14,048 nt of DNA from Patescibacteria group bacterium. GTDB taxonomy: Bacteria > Patescibacteriota > Patescibacteriia > Patescibacteriales > GWC2-42-12. Position 1 is the first letter of the stretch, and each line of letters begins with the position of its first letter. Positions 1 through 7,271 of this stretch are shown piece after piece. The notes beneath the pieces are model-generated. The model saw only the letters and a list, made by a program, of their open reading frames with translations, was not told the DNA's origin and ran no database searches. The stretch covers positions 1-14,048 of the forward strand of contig JAHJXD010000021.1 in assembly GCA_018827685.1 (NCBI GenBank), written 5' to 3'. Both the position numbers and the translations under genes were made by a program.

Positions 1-3
1 ATA

Positions 4-1206
4 TTATTTTAGCCAATAATAATGCCAATGTTTATGCCAAATTAATTGGTTTATTTTTATATATAATTTTTCCGCTTTTATTTTTTCCGGTTTTGTTTTC
101 GGGCTGGATAGAGAGCGGATGCTTCTGATTAACTCGTTGGCGCCTTTTTCTATTTCATCAGGATTCCAGGAAATTGGTCCGTAAAGTTTAAAATTATGGT
201 TGCTGGCCCACCAAAAAGTGCAACTGGCCAAACCTCGGTCTATGTGTTGCCTTGCCCAAAAATAATTTTGATCTTTAATATATTTATTGATATTGGCGAT
301 AGCAGAGCCGGTTAATTGCCAAAGCAGAGTTTGAATTTTATTTTTTTTGTCGCACCAAAGAAAATAGGGTAAATTATTTTTTAATTCTTTTTTGGTTGAT
401 TCCCAAGACGAAGCGCGCAAAGTGATTTTTTTTGGCCTGTCTAGTCCGGCCAAATATTCGCTAGCCGTTAAGGTTTTAATTTCCGGACGTTTTAATAGTT
501 TTTCAAAAGTATAGCTAAAGTCTCTATGCCTTAAACCGTAAAGTTCAGCGTCAGTCGCCGTAATGACTGTTTTGCTTTTTAGTTCTTTTATTAATTTAAA
601 AATTACTTTTGGCGGGTATTTTTTTGAAATTTGCCTTTGGCGAAAGAGTATTTTAAGATTGGAATTTTCATCAATATAAAGGTTGGAAAAATTAAGTCGG
701 CCTACTTTTATATCGGCGCTTATTTCATCGAGCATAATCCAGCGGTAATTTAATTGTTTTACTATTTTAGCGACATTAACTCCATAAGCCGCTTCAGGGA
801 TAAAAAAACCTTGAGCTCTGAATTTTTGTCCAAAAAACTTTTTTAAAATTTTTTCATTAATTTTAATTTGTCTGATAATTTCTTCGTCAGGCAATAGAGC
901 GAGTATTGGGTGAAAAGCGGCCGAACCGGTTAATTCGATTTGTCCGTTGACAAGCATTTTTTTTAAGTCGTTAATTAGTTCTTTATAACCTAAAATTTCC
1001 AGCCTGCTTAAAAGGCAGCCGGTTATATTAAGCGTAAATTTAATTTGCCTATTGCGTTTTAAGGCGCTAATGATTCTTTTATAACTTTTTTCAGCCGCTT
1101 CAATAATAGTTTTATCATCGGCGGTTGGCGGCTGGTAAAAGTGGAGCAAATTAACCCAGACAATTTTGCACATCCTGTTAGAAATATTGTTTAATTGTTT
1201 TGTCAT
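4..1206 (-). CDS. GH57 family glycoside hydrolase / alpha-glucanotransferase-like
   Basis: This is a retaining GH57-type (beta/alpha)7-barrel enzyme expected to cleave or transfer alpha-glucan chains in the cytoplasm; no signal peptide is visible. Numbering from the chosen start (400 aa), the GH57 motif 1 is HFYQPP at 22-27, ELTGSAAFHP lies at 91-100, the nucleophile region GFFIPE at 133-138 gives E138, and TDAELYG supplies the likely acid/base D219. SSWES at 266-270 and a Trp-rich C-terminal segment (SCTFWWAS) follow. The frame is open to 1257, but that start lies 50 bases inside glgA. I chose the ATG at 1204-1206, one base after the glgA stop; the ATG at 1171-1173, just before the conserved VNLLHFYQPP, is equally possible. 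It is the last gene of the yebC-ruvC-glgA run. The link to glgA suggests alpha-glucan trimming, branching or transfer; the exact activity (amylase, branching enzyme or 4-alpha-glucanotransferase) cannot be read from sequence. Confidence 0.85.
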   Translation of the reverse strand: MTKQLNNISNRMCKIVWVNLLHFYQPPTADDKTIIEAAEKSYKRIISALKRNRQIKFTLNITGCLLSRLEILGYKELINDLKKMLVNGQIELTGSAAFHPILALLPDEEIIRQIKINEKILKKFFGQKFRAQGFFIPEAAYGVNVAKIVKQLNYRWIMLDEISADIKVGRLNFSNLYIDENSNLKILFRQRQISKKYPPKVIFKLIKELKSKTVITATDAELYGLRHRDFSYTFEKLLKRPEIKTLTASEYLAGLDRPKKITLRASSWESTKKELKNNLPYFLWCDKKNKIQTLLWQLTGSAIANINKYIKDQNYFWARQHIDRGLASCTFWWASNHNFKLYGPISWNPDEIEKGANELIRSIRSLSSPKTKPEKIKAEKLYIKINQLIWHKHWHYYWLK

Positions 1207-1207
1207 G

Positions 1208-2722
1208 TTATTTCGGGTTTTCTTTTGGGACCGTGTCCGAATATGGCATTGGGCCACAGTCCCCTTTTATGGCTTTCCTGTATAAGGCGATGTATTTTTT
1301 AGCCGGTATTTCCCAGCTATTAGATTTTTTCATAACTCGAACTATTAATTCACGCCAAATATTTTCATATTGGAAATTTTCTAAAGCCCTGATAATGGCG
1401 GCAAAAAGCGAGTATTTATCAAAGCTGGTAAAATTAAAGCCAGTGCCTTGATTAGATTTCGGGTTAAAATTAGTAACCGTATCATAAAGACCGCCGACTT
1501 TTCTAACTACGGGGATACAGCCGTAACGCATGGCAATTAGTTGGTTGATGCCACAAGGCTCATGGTGGGATGGTAGAAGAAAAATATCAGAACCGGCATA
1601 AATTAAGGTTTCTATCGTTTGATTTTCTTTAAAAGACAGCCAGACGATTTTTTTCGGATATTTTTTATTATATTTTTTAAGTTCGGCAATATAAGTTTTA
1701 TCCCCGTCGCCCATAATTATAATTTGTACATCTAATTTAACTAGTGGTTCAATTATTTCTAATACCAAATTTATGCCTTTTTGAAAGGTTACCCTTGATG
1801 TTAAGGCAATGATTGGTATTTTTTGATCAACCGGCAGACTGACTTTTTTTTGTAAATATTCTTTGTTTAATTTTTTGTGGTGAATGTTTTTGTAGTTGTA
1901 ATTTTTAAACAAGCCTTGGTCGTTGTCAGGGTTGTAAGTTTTATAGTCAATGCCGTTAATGATGCCATAAAGCTTGTCTTGGCGGTTGCCAAGAATGCGG
2001 TGCAAGTCTTGGCCAAATTTTTTTGTTAAAATTTCTTCGCGGTATTGTTCGCTTACCGTATTTATGATATCAGCGGAAAGAATCGCTCTCTTGGCAAAAT
2101 TAATGGTTTGTATTTTTGGGTCATTAAGATGAGGCAAGCGACTGTGGCCGTAATCTTTATCTTTATTAGGTATTTCCCACCAGTTATATCCGAGCTGAAA
2201 AGCCAAATTATGGATAGTAAAAACGGTTTTGGTTTTTTTTAGAGTTTCTGAATATTGAAAATCAGTTTTTAAGTAATAAGGGATAAGACCAGTATGCCAG
2301 TCATGGCAATGCACGATATCAGCCTCAAATTTTAAAAATGATATCAATTTTAGCGTGGCGACGTCAAAGGTTAAAAAACGCGCGTTTTCATGCGCTGAAC
2401 CATAAATTGTTTTTTTGGCGGAAAAATATTTTTTATTTTCAATAAAATATATTGGCAAATTTTCCATTAACTCGCCTTGCCAAAAATTAACTTGGATTTT
2501 ATCCACTGAATTTAAATAGATTCTAACATTTTCTCGGATTAATTTTAAATTGTGTTGTTTGACATCGATTATTTGTCCGTAAAGCGGAGTAATAACAATT
2601 ATTTCATGACCTAATCTTTTTAGAGCTTTTGGCAAGCTTTTAGCCACGTCAGCTAAACCGCCGTCTTTAGAAAATGGGGCGACTTCGGCTGAAATAGAAA
2701 CTATTTTTAGCGGTTTTAACAT
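1208..2722 (-). CDS. glgA: Glycogen/starch synthase (GT5)
   Basis: GlgA transfers glucose from a nucleotide sugar (usually ADP-glucose) to the non-reducing end of an alpha-1,4-glucan. The 504-residue protein has both GT-B halves. At the N-terminus, SAEVAPFSKDGGLADV (residues 11-26) carries the K-x-GGL substrate loop, with K19 and D20 in place of the common Thr. HDWHTGLIP is at 140-148 and NGID at 256-259. At the C-terminus, HHEPCGINQLIAMRYG (386-401) holds the catalytic-site E388, followed by VRKVGGLYDTV (406-416). The domain appears to end near residue 486. The last 18 residues (GDCGPMPYSDTVPKENPK) are unlike a GlgA end, and 487-499 are encoded by the hairpin at 1227-1263. The gene follows ruvC by 40 bases and is followed one base later by the GH57 gene. 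No glgC (ADP-glucose pyrophosphorylase) is present here, so the sugar donor is unproven. No Shine-Dalgarno motif precedes the ATG. Confidence 0.93.
   Translation of the reverse strand: MLKPLKIVSISAEVAPFSKDGGLADVAKSLPKALKRLGHEIIVITPLYGQIIDVKQHNLKLIRENVRIYLNSVDKIQVNFWQGELMENLPIYFIENKKYFSAKKTIYGSAHENARFLTFDVATLKLISFLKFEADIVHCHDWHTGLIPYYLKTDFQYSETLKKTKTVFTIHNLAFQLGYNWWEIPNKDKDYGHSRLPHLNDPKIQTINFAKRAILSADIINTVSEQYREEILTKKFGQDLHRILGNRQDKLYGIINGIDYKTYNPDNDQGLFKNYNYKNIHHKKLNKEYLQKKVSLPVDQKIPIIALTSRVTFQKGINLVLEIIEPLVKLDVQIIIMGDGDKTYIAELKKYNKKYPKKIVWLSFKENQTIETLIYAGSDIFLLPSHHEPCGINQLIAMRYGCIPVVRKVGGLYDTVTNFNPKSNQGTGFNFTSFDKYSLFAAIIRALENFQYENIWRELIVRVMKKSNSWEIPAKKYIALYRKAIKGDCGPMPYSDTVPKENPK
1227..1263. 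repeat. Imperfect REP-like hairpin at the 3' end of glgA
   Basis: Two 16-base arms (1227-1242 and 1248-1263) flank the 5-base loop ATGGC. Paired blocks are GGGAC/GTCCC, GTG/CAC, CC/GG and AAT/ATT, separated by single mismatches C-A, T-C and G-G, so 13 of 16 positions pair. It encodes GlgA residues 487-499. A related hairpin with the same loop lies at 4055-4091. The shape, a compact GC-rich hairpin near a gene end, resembles REP elements mobilised by IS200-like TnpA-REP enzymes, but no such gene is in the window. It could also slow or attenuate transcription between glgA and the GH57 gene. Confidence 0.55.
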
Positions 2723-2734
2723 ATAAATCTAGGA

Positions 2735-2776
2735 ATTCGCAACTTAAATCACAAGTCATGAATTATGAATTATGAG
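2735..2776. repeat. Degenerate 7-base tandem array at the ruvC stop / glgA leader
   Basis: Read on the plus strand, six successive heptamers are ATTCGCA, ACTTAAA, TCACAAG, TCATGAA, TTATGAA and TTATGAG. The clearest part is a perfect ATGAATT duplication at 2758-2771. The array supplies the last codons and stop of ruvC and fills most of the short ruvC-glgA spacer. ATTCGCA recurs in the array in tsaD and differs by one base from the recQ unit ACTCGCA. The perfect duplication is certain; the degenerate extension toward 2735 is weaker. Confidence 0.5.
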
Positions 2777-3260
2777 AATAATTAACTGCACAAATTGCGA
2801 TTGCTAAAGCATCAGCCGCATCGTCAGGTTTAGGCAGTTCTTTAAGATTTAAGATTAACTTAACCATTCTTTGCACTTGGTTTTTTTTAGCATGACCATA
2901 GGTAGAGACAGCTTGTTTTACTTGATAAGGCGTGAATTCTGTGCTTTTAATTTTATTTAGTTTAGCCGTTAACACCACCACCCCCCTGGCCTGTCCAACG
3001 ACAAGCGCGGTTTTAGCATTATTGCAAAAAAATAATTTTTCAATAGCAATTAAATTAGGCTTATATTTTTTAATTAATTTATCCAGTTCTAAATTTATTA
3101 TTTCTAACCGATCGGCTAATTCAAGCTTAGATAAAGTTTTTATTGAACCATAACCAAGACAAATTAATTTATTGTTATCGATTTTAATAATGCCAAAGCC
3201 GGTATCGGCGATGCCCGGGTCAATGCCGAGAATAATGGAATGATTGTTTTTAATTATCAT
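2763..3260 (-). CDS. ruvC: Crossover junction endodeoxyribonuclease RuvC
   Basis: RuvC is the dimeric, Mg-dependent resolvase that nicks Holliday junctions, normally together with RuvAB. The 165-residue length is close to E. coli RuvC (173). The RNase H-like catalytic residues are all present: D14 in GIDPG, E74 in AIEKLFF, and D147 and D150 in the C-terminal KPDDAADALAIAI. The conserved QARGV segment is at 90-94 and a YGHAKK stretch at 121-126. The gene lies 23 bases downstream of yebC, the same neighbourhood seen in many bacteria where yebC precedes ruvC; ruvA and ruvB do not follow, and glgA comes next. Its last residues (SHNS) and stop fall in the 7-base repeat array at 2735-2776. No Shine-Dalgarno motif precedes the ATG at 3258-3260. 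Confidence 0.95.
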   Translation of the reverse strand: MIIKNNHSIILGIDPGIADTGFGIIKIDNNKLICLGYGSIKTLSKLELADRLEIINLELDKLIKKYKPNLIAIEKLFFCNNAKTALVVGQARGVVVLTAKLNKIKSTEFTPYQVKQAVSTYGHAKKNQVQRMVKLILNLKELPKPDDAADALAIAICAVNYSHNS

Positions 3261-3283
3261 TATAACAGTTTGAGAAATTTAAT

Positions 3284-4006
3284 TTATAAATTAGCATTGG
3301 TGTAATAGTTGCTCACATCTTCGTTATTATCTAATTCTTCGATAAATTTTTCCACTCGAATTTTTTCTTCCCCGCTTAAATTAATAGATTCTTTGGCAAT
3401 ATATTCAATTTCCGCCGACTCGGTTTTAATATTTTTGTTTTCTAAAAATTGTTTGGTTTTTTGCAAATCCCGAGGCGCGGTATAAATAGTCAAGCCTTGG
3501 TCTTCTGTCTGAATGTCTTCGGCGCCGGCATCAATTAATTCCAGTTCAAAATTCTCGTTAGTTAATTTTTTATTATTTATTTCCTCGCGCTCAATCATAA
3601 TAATTCCATGTTGAGCAAAATTCCACATTACCATGCTTAGCGAACCGCCATATTTAGAAAATAAATGACGGATTTCCGCGGCCGTACGGTTTTTATTGCG
3701 GCTTAAACATTTAACGATAAATTGCGTTTTAGCAGGGCCAAGACCCTCATAAGTAAGTTCTTCAATTTGTGTTCCGTCAGATTCGCCTGTGCCGTGTTTA
3801 ATAGCGCGGTCGATATTGTCTTTAGGCATATTGATTGACTTGGCTTTATCAATAGCTATGCGCAGACTAAAATTAGTAGTCGGGTCATTGCCTTTGCGTG
3901 CCACGATGGTAATCAGTTTGGCAATTTTTGTAAAAATCGCTCCTTTTTTAGCGTCCACTACTGCTTTTTGCCTTTTAGTTGTAGCCCATTTGGAATGTCC
4001 GGACAT
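3284..4006 (-). CDS. yebC: YebC/PmpR (TACO1-like) family protein
   Basis: This is a 240-residue YebC-family protein of normal length. The hallmark N-terminus MSGHSKWATTKRQK is present, followed by an IFTKIAKLIT helix, NMPKDNIDRAIKHGTG (59-74), NKNRTAAEIRHLFSKYGG (104-121) and the usual C-terminal EDVSNYYTN (229-237). Family members have been described as DNA-binding regulators and, for the YebC2/TACO1 branch, as ribosome-associated factors that help translate proline-rich stretches; sequence alone does not decide here. Two normally conserved spots differ: the YEGYGPGG loop reads YEGLGPAK (86-93), and the GSV after the central GG is replaced by SMVM. It is the first gene of the minus-strand run yebC-ruvC-glgA-GH57. 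The divergent spacer upstream carries a hairpin (4055-4091). No Shine-Dalgarno motif is visible. Confidence 0.95.
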   Translation of the reverse strand: MSGHSKWATTKRQKAVVDAKKGAIFTKIAKLITIVARKGNDPTTNFSLRIAIDKAKSINMPKDNIDRAIKHGTGESDGTQIEELTYEGLGPAKTQFIVKCLSRNKNRTAAEIRHLFSKYGGSLSMVMWNFAQHGIIMIEREEINNKKLTNENFELELIDAGAEDIQTEDQGLTIYTAPRDLQKTKQFLENKNIKTESAEIEYIAKESINLSGEEKIRVEKFIEELDNNEDVSNYYTNANL

Positions 4007-4054
4007 AAAAATGTAAAATTAAAAAAATTAAAATAAAAAATTTACCGAAATTTG

Positions 4055-4091
4055 GAAATTTATGCCCAATATGGCGTTAGACTACAGTTTC
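4055..4091. repeat. Second ATGGC-loop hairpin in the yebC/isomerase divergent spacer
   Basis: Arms 4055-4070 and 4076-4091 flank the loop ATGGC (4071-4075). Outer pairs GAAATT/AGTTTC form a six-pair stem including one G-T, with scattered inner pairs, so about 11 of 16 positions pair. Aligned without gaps to the hairpin at 1227-1263, 22 of 37 bases agree, including the block AATATGGC and the block ACAGT. Ten of the 15 differences are transitions, and two outer G-C pairs have become A-T on both sides. It lies between yebC and the promoter at 4115-4142, so it could act on either gene. Confidence 0.45.
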
Positions 4092-4114
4092 ATATAATTA
4101 ATTTAACAGAAATT

Positions 4115-4142
4115 TAGACAAAAATCAAGATTATGATATAAT
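4115..4142 (+). promoter_or_regulatory. Sigma-70-like extended -10 promoter for the SIS isomerase
   Basis: A perfect TATAAT (4137-4142) is preceded by TG one base upstream (TGA-TATAAT, an extended -10). TAGACA (4115-4120, five of six to TTGACA) lies 16 bases further upstream. Transcription would start near 4149, leaving a leader of about 27 bases before the ATG at 4176. The rest of the 4007-4175 spacer holds A/T-rich sequence and the hairpin at 4055-4091; no clear promoter for yebC was resolved. Confidence 0.65.
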
Positions 4143-4175
4143 AAAATTATAATAAATAGTCCTCTAATATAAAAT

Positions 4176-5252
4176 ATGGTTTTAAATTTAGATGATCAAA
4201 AAATTTATAAGAAATTAGATGCAGACATGATGTATAAGTCCATCGAAATGTTGTGGGCGCAGATGAAACAGGTTTTGGATGAAGCGCATTTAGTCAAAGT
4301 GCCGCGCGAGTATAGTAAAGTTACACAAGTCGTGATCAACGGCATGGGTGGGTCAAATATTGGCATCGGTTTAGTAAGAGCAGGTTTAAACGATCGGATA
4401 AAATTGCCTATTACTATAACGCCAGGCTACCAGGTGCCAGCCTTAGTTGATAAAAATACTTTGTATTTATTGTCATCTTATTCTGGTAATACTGAAGAGC
4501 CGTTAAGTGTTTATAATGAAGTAAAAAAACGCGGCGCTAAAATTTTAGCTATTTGCGAATTAGGCGATAATAAGTTGGCGCGCCTGATGATGAAAGATAA
4601 TATTCCCGGCTATATGTTTAAGCCTGAGTTTAATCCGTCTGGCCAACCGCGTATGGGTTTAGGTTATTCAGTGTTGGGCGCGGCCATGTTACTGGCTAAG
4701 GCCGGATTGTTTAGTATTAAAGAAAGTGAATTAAAAAATGTAATCGCTAAATTGGAATTGTCTGATCAGATATTCAGGCCGGGCGAACCTGTTAAAATAA
4801 ATAAAGCCAAACAGGCAGCCATGAAATTATACGGCCGTGTGCCAATAATCACGGCTGCGGAATTTTTAGCCGGCAATTTAAATATTTTACGTAATCAATT
4901 TAATGAAACCAGCAAGAATTTCGCGACTTTTTTGGAACTGCCGGATTTAAATCATTACGCGCTGGAAGGTTTGATTAACCCAAAAAACAATAAAGACAAT
5001 TTAGTATTTTTATTTATTGACTCTTCGTTTTATCACGCGCGCGTACAAAAGCGAGCTGATTTAACCAAGCAGATTATTAAGAAAAATAAAATTAAATATG
5101 TCGAGCATCAGTTAAGCGGCAAGACAAAATTTGAGCAAGCCCTTGAAATGATGCAATTTGGCACTTGGGTTTCATATTATTTGGCTATGCTTAATAATGT
5201 TAATCCGGCAAAAATCCCTTGGGTGGATTGGCTTAAAAAAGAATTAGAATAA
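4176..5252 (+). CDS. Bifunctional phosphoglucose/phosphomannose isomerase family protein (SIS domains)
   Basis: The 358-residue protein matches the short PGI/PMI family that isomerises fructose-6-phosphate with glucose-6-phosphate and mannose-6-phosphate. The first SIS domain has GMGGSNIG (56-63) and the phosphate-binding SSYSGNTEE (100-108). QPRMGLGYSVLG (157-168) follows. The second half has NETSKN (243-248), whose E244 fits the catalytic glutamate, and LNHYALEG (258-265), whose H260 fits the catalytic histidine; the 16-residue spacing equals that reported for the archaeal enzyme (E203/H219). The C-terminus NPAKIPWVDWLKKEL is also family-like. It is a single plus-strand gene with its own promoter, divergent from yebC and convergent with the phosphoesterase gene. 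It would link glycolytic hexose phosphates to the mutase encoded at 5812. Which of the two activities dominates is not readable. Confidence 0.88.
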   Translation: MVLNLDDQKIYKKLDADMMYKSIEMLWAQMKQVLDEAHLVKVPREYSKVTQVVINGMGGSNIGIGLVRAGLNDRIKLPITITPGYQVPALVDKNTLYLLSSYSGNTEEPLSVYNEVKKRGAKILAICELGDNKLARLMMKDNIPGYMFKPEFNPSGQPRMGLGYSVLGAAMLLAKAGLFSIKESELKNVIAKLELSDQIFRPGEPVKINKAKQAAMKLYGRVPIITAAEFLAGNLNILRNQFNETSKNFATFLELPDLNHYALEGLINPKNNKDNLVFLFIDSSFYHARVQKRADLTKQIIKKNKIKYVEHQLSGKTKFEQALEMMQFGTWVSYYLAMLNNVNPAKIPWVDWLKKELE

Positions 5253-5264
5253 AATTTTTGTAGC

Positions 5265-5297
5265 TTTACCCTGTGTAAATAAAAATAATAATTTTTT
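5265..5297. terminator. Weak terminator-like hairpin between convergent genes
   Basis: A five-pair stem TTTAC/GTAAA (5265-5269 and 5275-5279) with loop CCTGT is followed by AT-rich sequence ending in a T run (5292-5297). It sits in the 44-base gap between the isomerase stop and the converging phosphoesterase stop. The stem is short and AT-rich and the T run begins 12 bases after it, so this is only a candidate. Confidence 0.25.
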
Positions 5298-5785
5298 CAC
5301 AATAAGTCTAATATTTTAAGCTCTAATTTGTTGTTTAAGCTATTCCAAACCGCGAAACAGGCTTTATTAAACACGCCGCCTAAAGTTCCTGGATTGGCCA
5401 TAATAATTCCATCCTTTTTTTCAATCCACGGCTCATGCGTATGGCCGTAAAAAATCAGTTGGCATGGCTTTATTTTTAAAACACTTTTTATATACCATGG
5501 CTCATGGCATAATCCGACAGTTTTTCCATCAATCTCAAATATACCAAACCTATTTAAATAATTCAAATTATTATATTTTTTAATTTCCGTTTCGTCGTAT
5601 ATTTCCAAATTGCCGCGCACCAGATAAATAGATTTAAAATTATCAACCAAATATTTTAAAGTTTCGCCATTAGCAACATCGCCGCAACAAATCGCGTTGG
5701 CAATTTTCTCGCCTCTGCCCCAATTTATACATTTTTTCAAATTAATCAAATTATCATGAATATCAGATATAATTAAAAATTTCAT
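5297..5785 (-). CDS. YfcE/MJ0936-like metallophosphoesterase
   Basis: This is a 162-residue calcineurin-like phosphoesterase with a two-metal site, of the small YfcE/MJ0936 (phosphodiesterase) type. The metal ligands are in order: D8 and H10 in SDIHDN, D36 in CGDV, N59 in RGNLE (family usually GNCD or GNHD), H94 in LCHEPW and H115/H117 in YGHTHEPW (113-120). NPGTLGG (131-137) matches the family's conserved NPGS/NPGT loop. The length is typical and the protein has no signal peptide. Likely substrates are phosphodiesters or small phosphomonoesters; the natural substrate is unknown. Its start is 26 bases from the divergent mutase gene, leaving little room for separate promoters. It ends in TGA, showing that UGA is a stop in this genome. 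Confidence 0.88.
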   Translation of the reverse strand: MKFLIISDIHDNLINLKKCINWGRGEKIANAICCGDVANGETLKYLVDNFKSIYLVRGNLEIYDETEIKKYNNLNYLNRFGIFEIDGKTVGLCHEPWYIKSVLKIKPCQLIFYGHTHEPWIEKKDGIIMANPGTLGGVFNKACFAVWNSLNNKLELKILDLL

Positions 5786-5811
5786 ATGTATACTTAGCTA
5801 AATTATTTTTT

Positions 5812-7257
5812 ATGAAAATAAACCCTCTTATTTTTAGATGTTATGATATTCGCGGCATTGTGGACAAAGATTTGAATGTAAAAAACGTTGAAGCCATTGG
5901 AAAAGCTTACGGCACTTTTCTAAACAGAAGAAAAATTAGACAGGCTGTCGCGGGCCGTGATTGCCGATTAAGCGGCCAGAAATTTAAATCTGCTTTTATC
6001 CGCGGCTTAATATCAACTGGCGTTAATGTAATTGATTTAGGAATGGTTATGACTCAAATGGTGTATTATGGGCAATATAGGTTTCAGGTCAACGGAGGCG
6101 CCATGATAACAGCTTCGCATAACCCTTTTAATTATAATGGCTTTAAGTTGGCGGTCGGCTTTTCAAAAACCACAGAAATAGAAGAAGTGCAAGAAATACG
6201 AAAATATGTTGAAATGGAAAATTTTTATCAACCTAAAAACATTGGCAAGATAACTAAGGCTAACATTAAAGAAGATTATTTTAATGATGTTTTGAAAAGA
6301 ATAAAATTAAATAAAAAATTTAAAGTAGTGGTTGATTTCCGACACGGCACTCCAGCCATGTATGTTCCAGAGTTATTAAGGCGCGCTGGCTGCGAAGTAA
6401 TTTCCAAACGAGACAATATAGACGGCAGTTTTCCCGCAGGCACGCCAGATCCAACCGATGAGGATTTTATAAAAGAGCTGGCACAAGTCGTAATTAAAGA
6501 AAAAGCCGATTTTGGCTTGGGTTTTGACGGCGATGGCGACAGGATCGGCGCGGTTGATGAAACCGGCAGAATTTTGTGGAATGATGTTTTAGTCGCAATT
6601 TTCGCTAAAGAAATATTAGAAAGATTTCCAGGGTCAAAAATAATTTATAACACATTATGCTCGCGCGTAGTGCCAGAAGTTGTTAAACAAAACAATGGTA
6701 TCCCAATTATTTGGCGGACAGGACATTCTTTTATCAAAAGTAAAATTGCAGAAGAAAACGCGGCTTTTGGCGGAGAACTATCCGGCCATTTCTATTTTAA
6801 TGACAATGCCTATGGTTATGATGATGGCAGTTATGCTGCTTTAAGAATTTTGGAATATTTATCAGATAAAAACACAACGCTTAGTAAGCTATATCAGACT
6901 TTTTCTCAATACCACTACGTTTCTTCTCCTGAGATAAAAATTGGCTGTCCGGATGAAAAGAAAATTGAAATTATCAAAAATCTTTCACAAAAATTTAAAG
7001 CTGATTTTCCCAACGCTCGCATGACTGATGATACGGTTATTCCCGGAGACGACGGCACCAGAGCCGATTTTTCGGACGGCATGATAATATTTAGATATTC
7101 GCAAAACGGTCCGTATATCACGGTTAAATTTGAAGCCAAAGACCAAATGGTTTATGATCAAAGAAAAAAATATGTTAGAGAAATGCTTAAAAGTTATCCG
7201 GAAATGATTTGGGAAGACGAATTGTGCGTCAATCTTGACCATCTTAATAAAACCTAA
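5812..7257 (+). CDS. Phosphomannomutase/phosphoglucomutase (alpha-D-phosphohexomutase)
   Basis: The enzyme interconverts hexose-6-phosphate and hexose-1-phosphate through a phosphoserine intermediate and so feeds sugar-nucleotide synthesis. The 481-residue protein has all four domains. The N-terminal FRCYDIRG (8-15) is followed by the active-site TASHNP (100-105) with phosphoserine S102. The Mg loop DGDGDR is at 239-244, the sugar-specificity loop GGELSGHFYF at 320-329, and the C-terminal phosphate-binding loop RYSQNGP at 428-434 (family RxSNTxP, here with Q-N-G). Mannose versus glucose preference cannot be settled; the GELSGH loop is typical of dual PMM/PGM enzymes. A TATACT at 5789-5794 could be a -10 element giving a very short leader. 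The gene converges on trpS with only 14 bases between the stops. Confidence 0.92.
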   Translation: MKINPLIFRCYDIRGIVDKDLNVKNVEAIGKAYGTFLNRRKIRQAVAGRDCRLSGQKFKSAFIRGLISTGVNVIDLGMVMTQMVYYGQYRFQVNGGAMITASHNPFNYNGFKLAVGFSKTTEIEEVQEIRKYVEMENFYQPKNIGKITKANIKEDYFNDVLKRIKLNKKFKVVVDFRHGTPAMYVPELLRRAGCEVISKRDNIDGSFPAGTPDPTDEDFIKELAQVVIKEKADFGLGFDGDGDRIGAVDETGRILWNDVLVAIFAKEILERFPGSKIIYNTLCSRVVPEVVKQNNGIPIIWRTGHSFIKSKIAEENAAFGGELSGHFYFNDNAYGYDDGSYAALRILEYLSDKNTTLSKLYQTFSQYHYVSSPEIKIGCPDEKKIEIIKNLSQKFKADFPNARMTDDTVIPGDDGTRADFSDGMIIFRYSQNGPYITVKFEAKDQMVYDQRKKYVREMLKSYPEMIWEDELCVNLDHLNKT

Positions 7258-7271
7258 AACATCAATGACGA

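Noticed and set aside
1207..1257. Longer GH57 start at 1257, adding 17 residues
   Set aside because: It lies inside the glgA end and the hairpin, and the added residues are not family-like; the ATG at 1206 directly follows the glgA stop.
4007..4175. tRNA or riboswitch in the divergent spacer
   Set aside because: No tRNA arm pattern or known aptamer core is visible; only the ATGGC-loop hairpin and promoter motifs are supported.
6915..7242. Minus-strand open frames opposite the mutase C-terminus
   Set aside because: The plus-strand reading has clear mutase motifs; the antisense frames show no motif and overlap one another.
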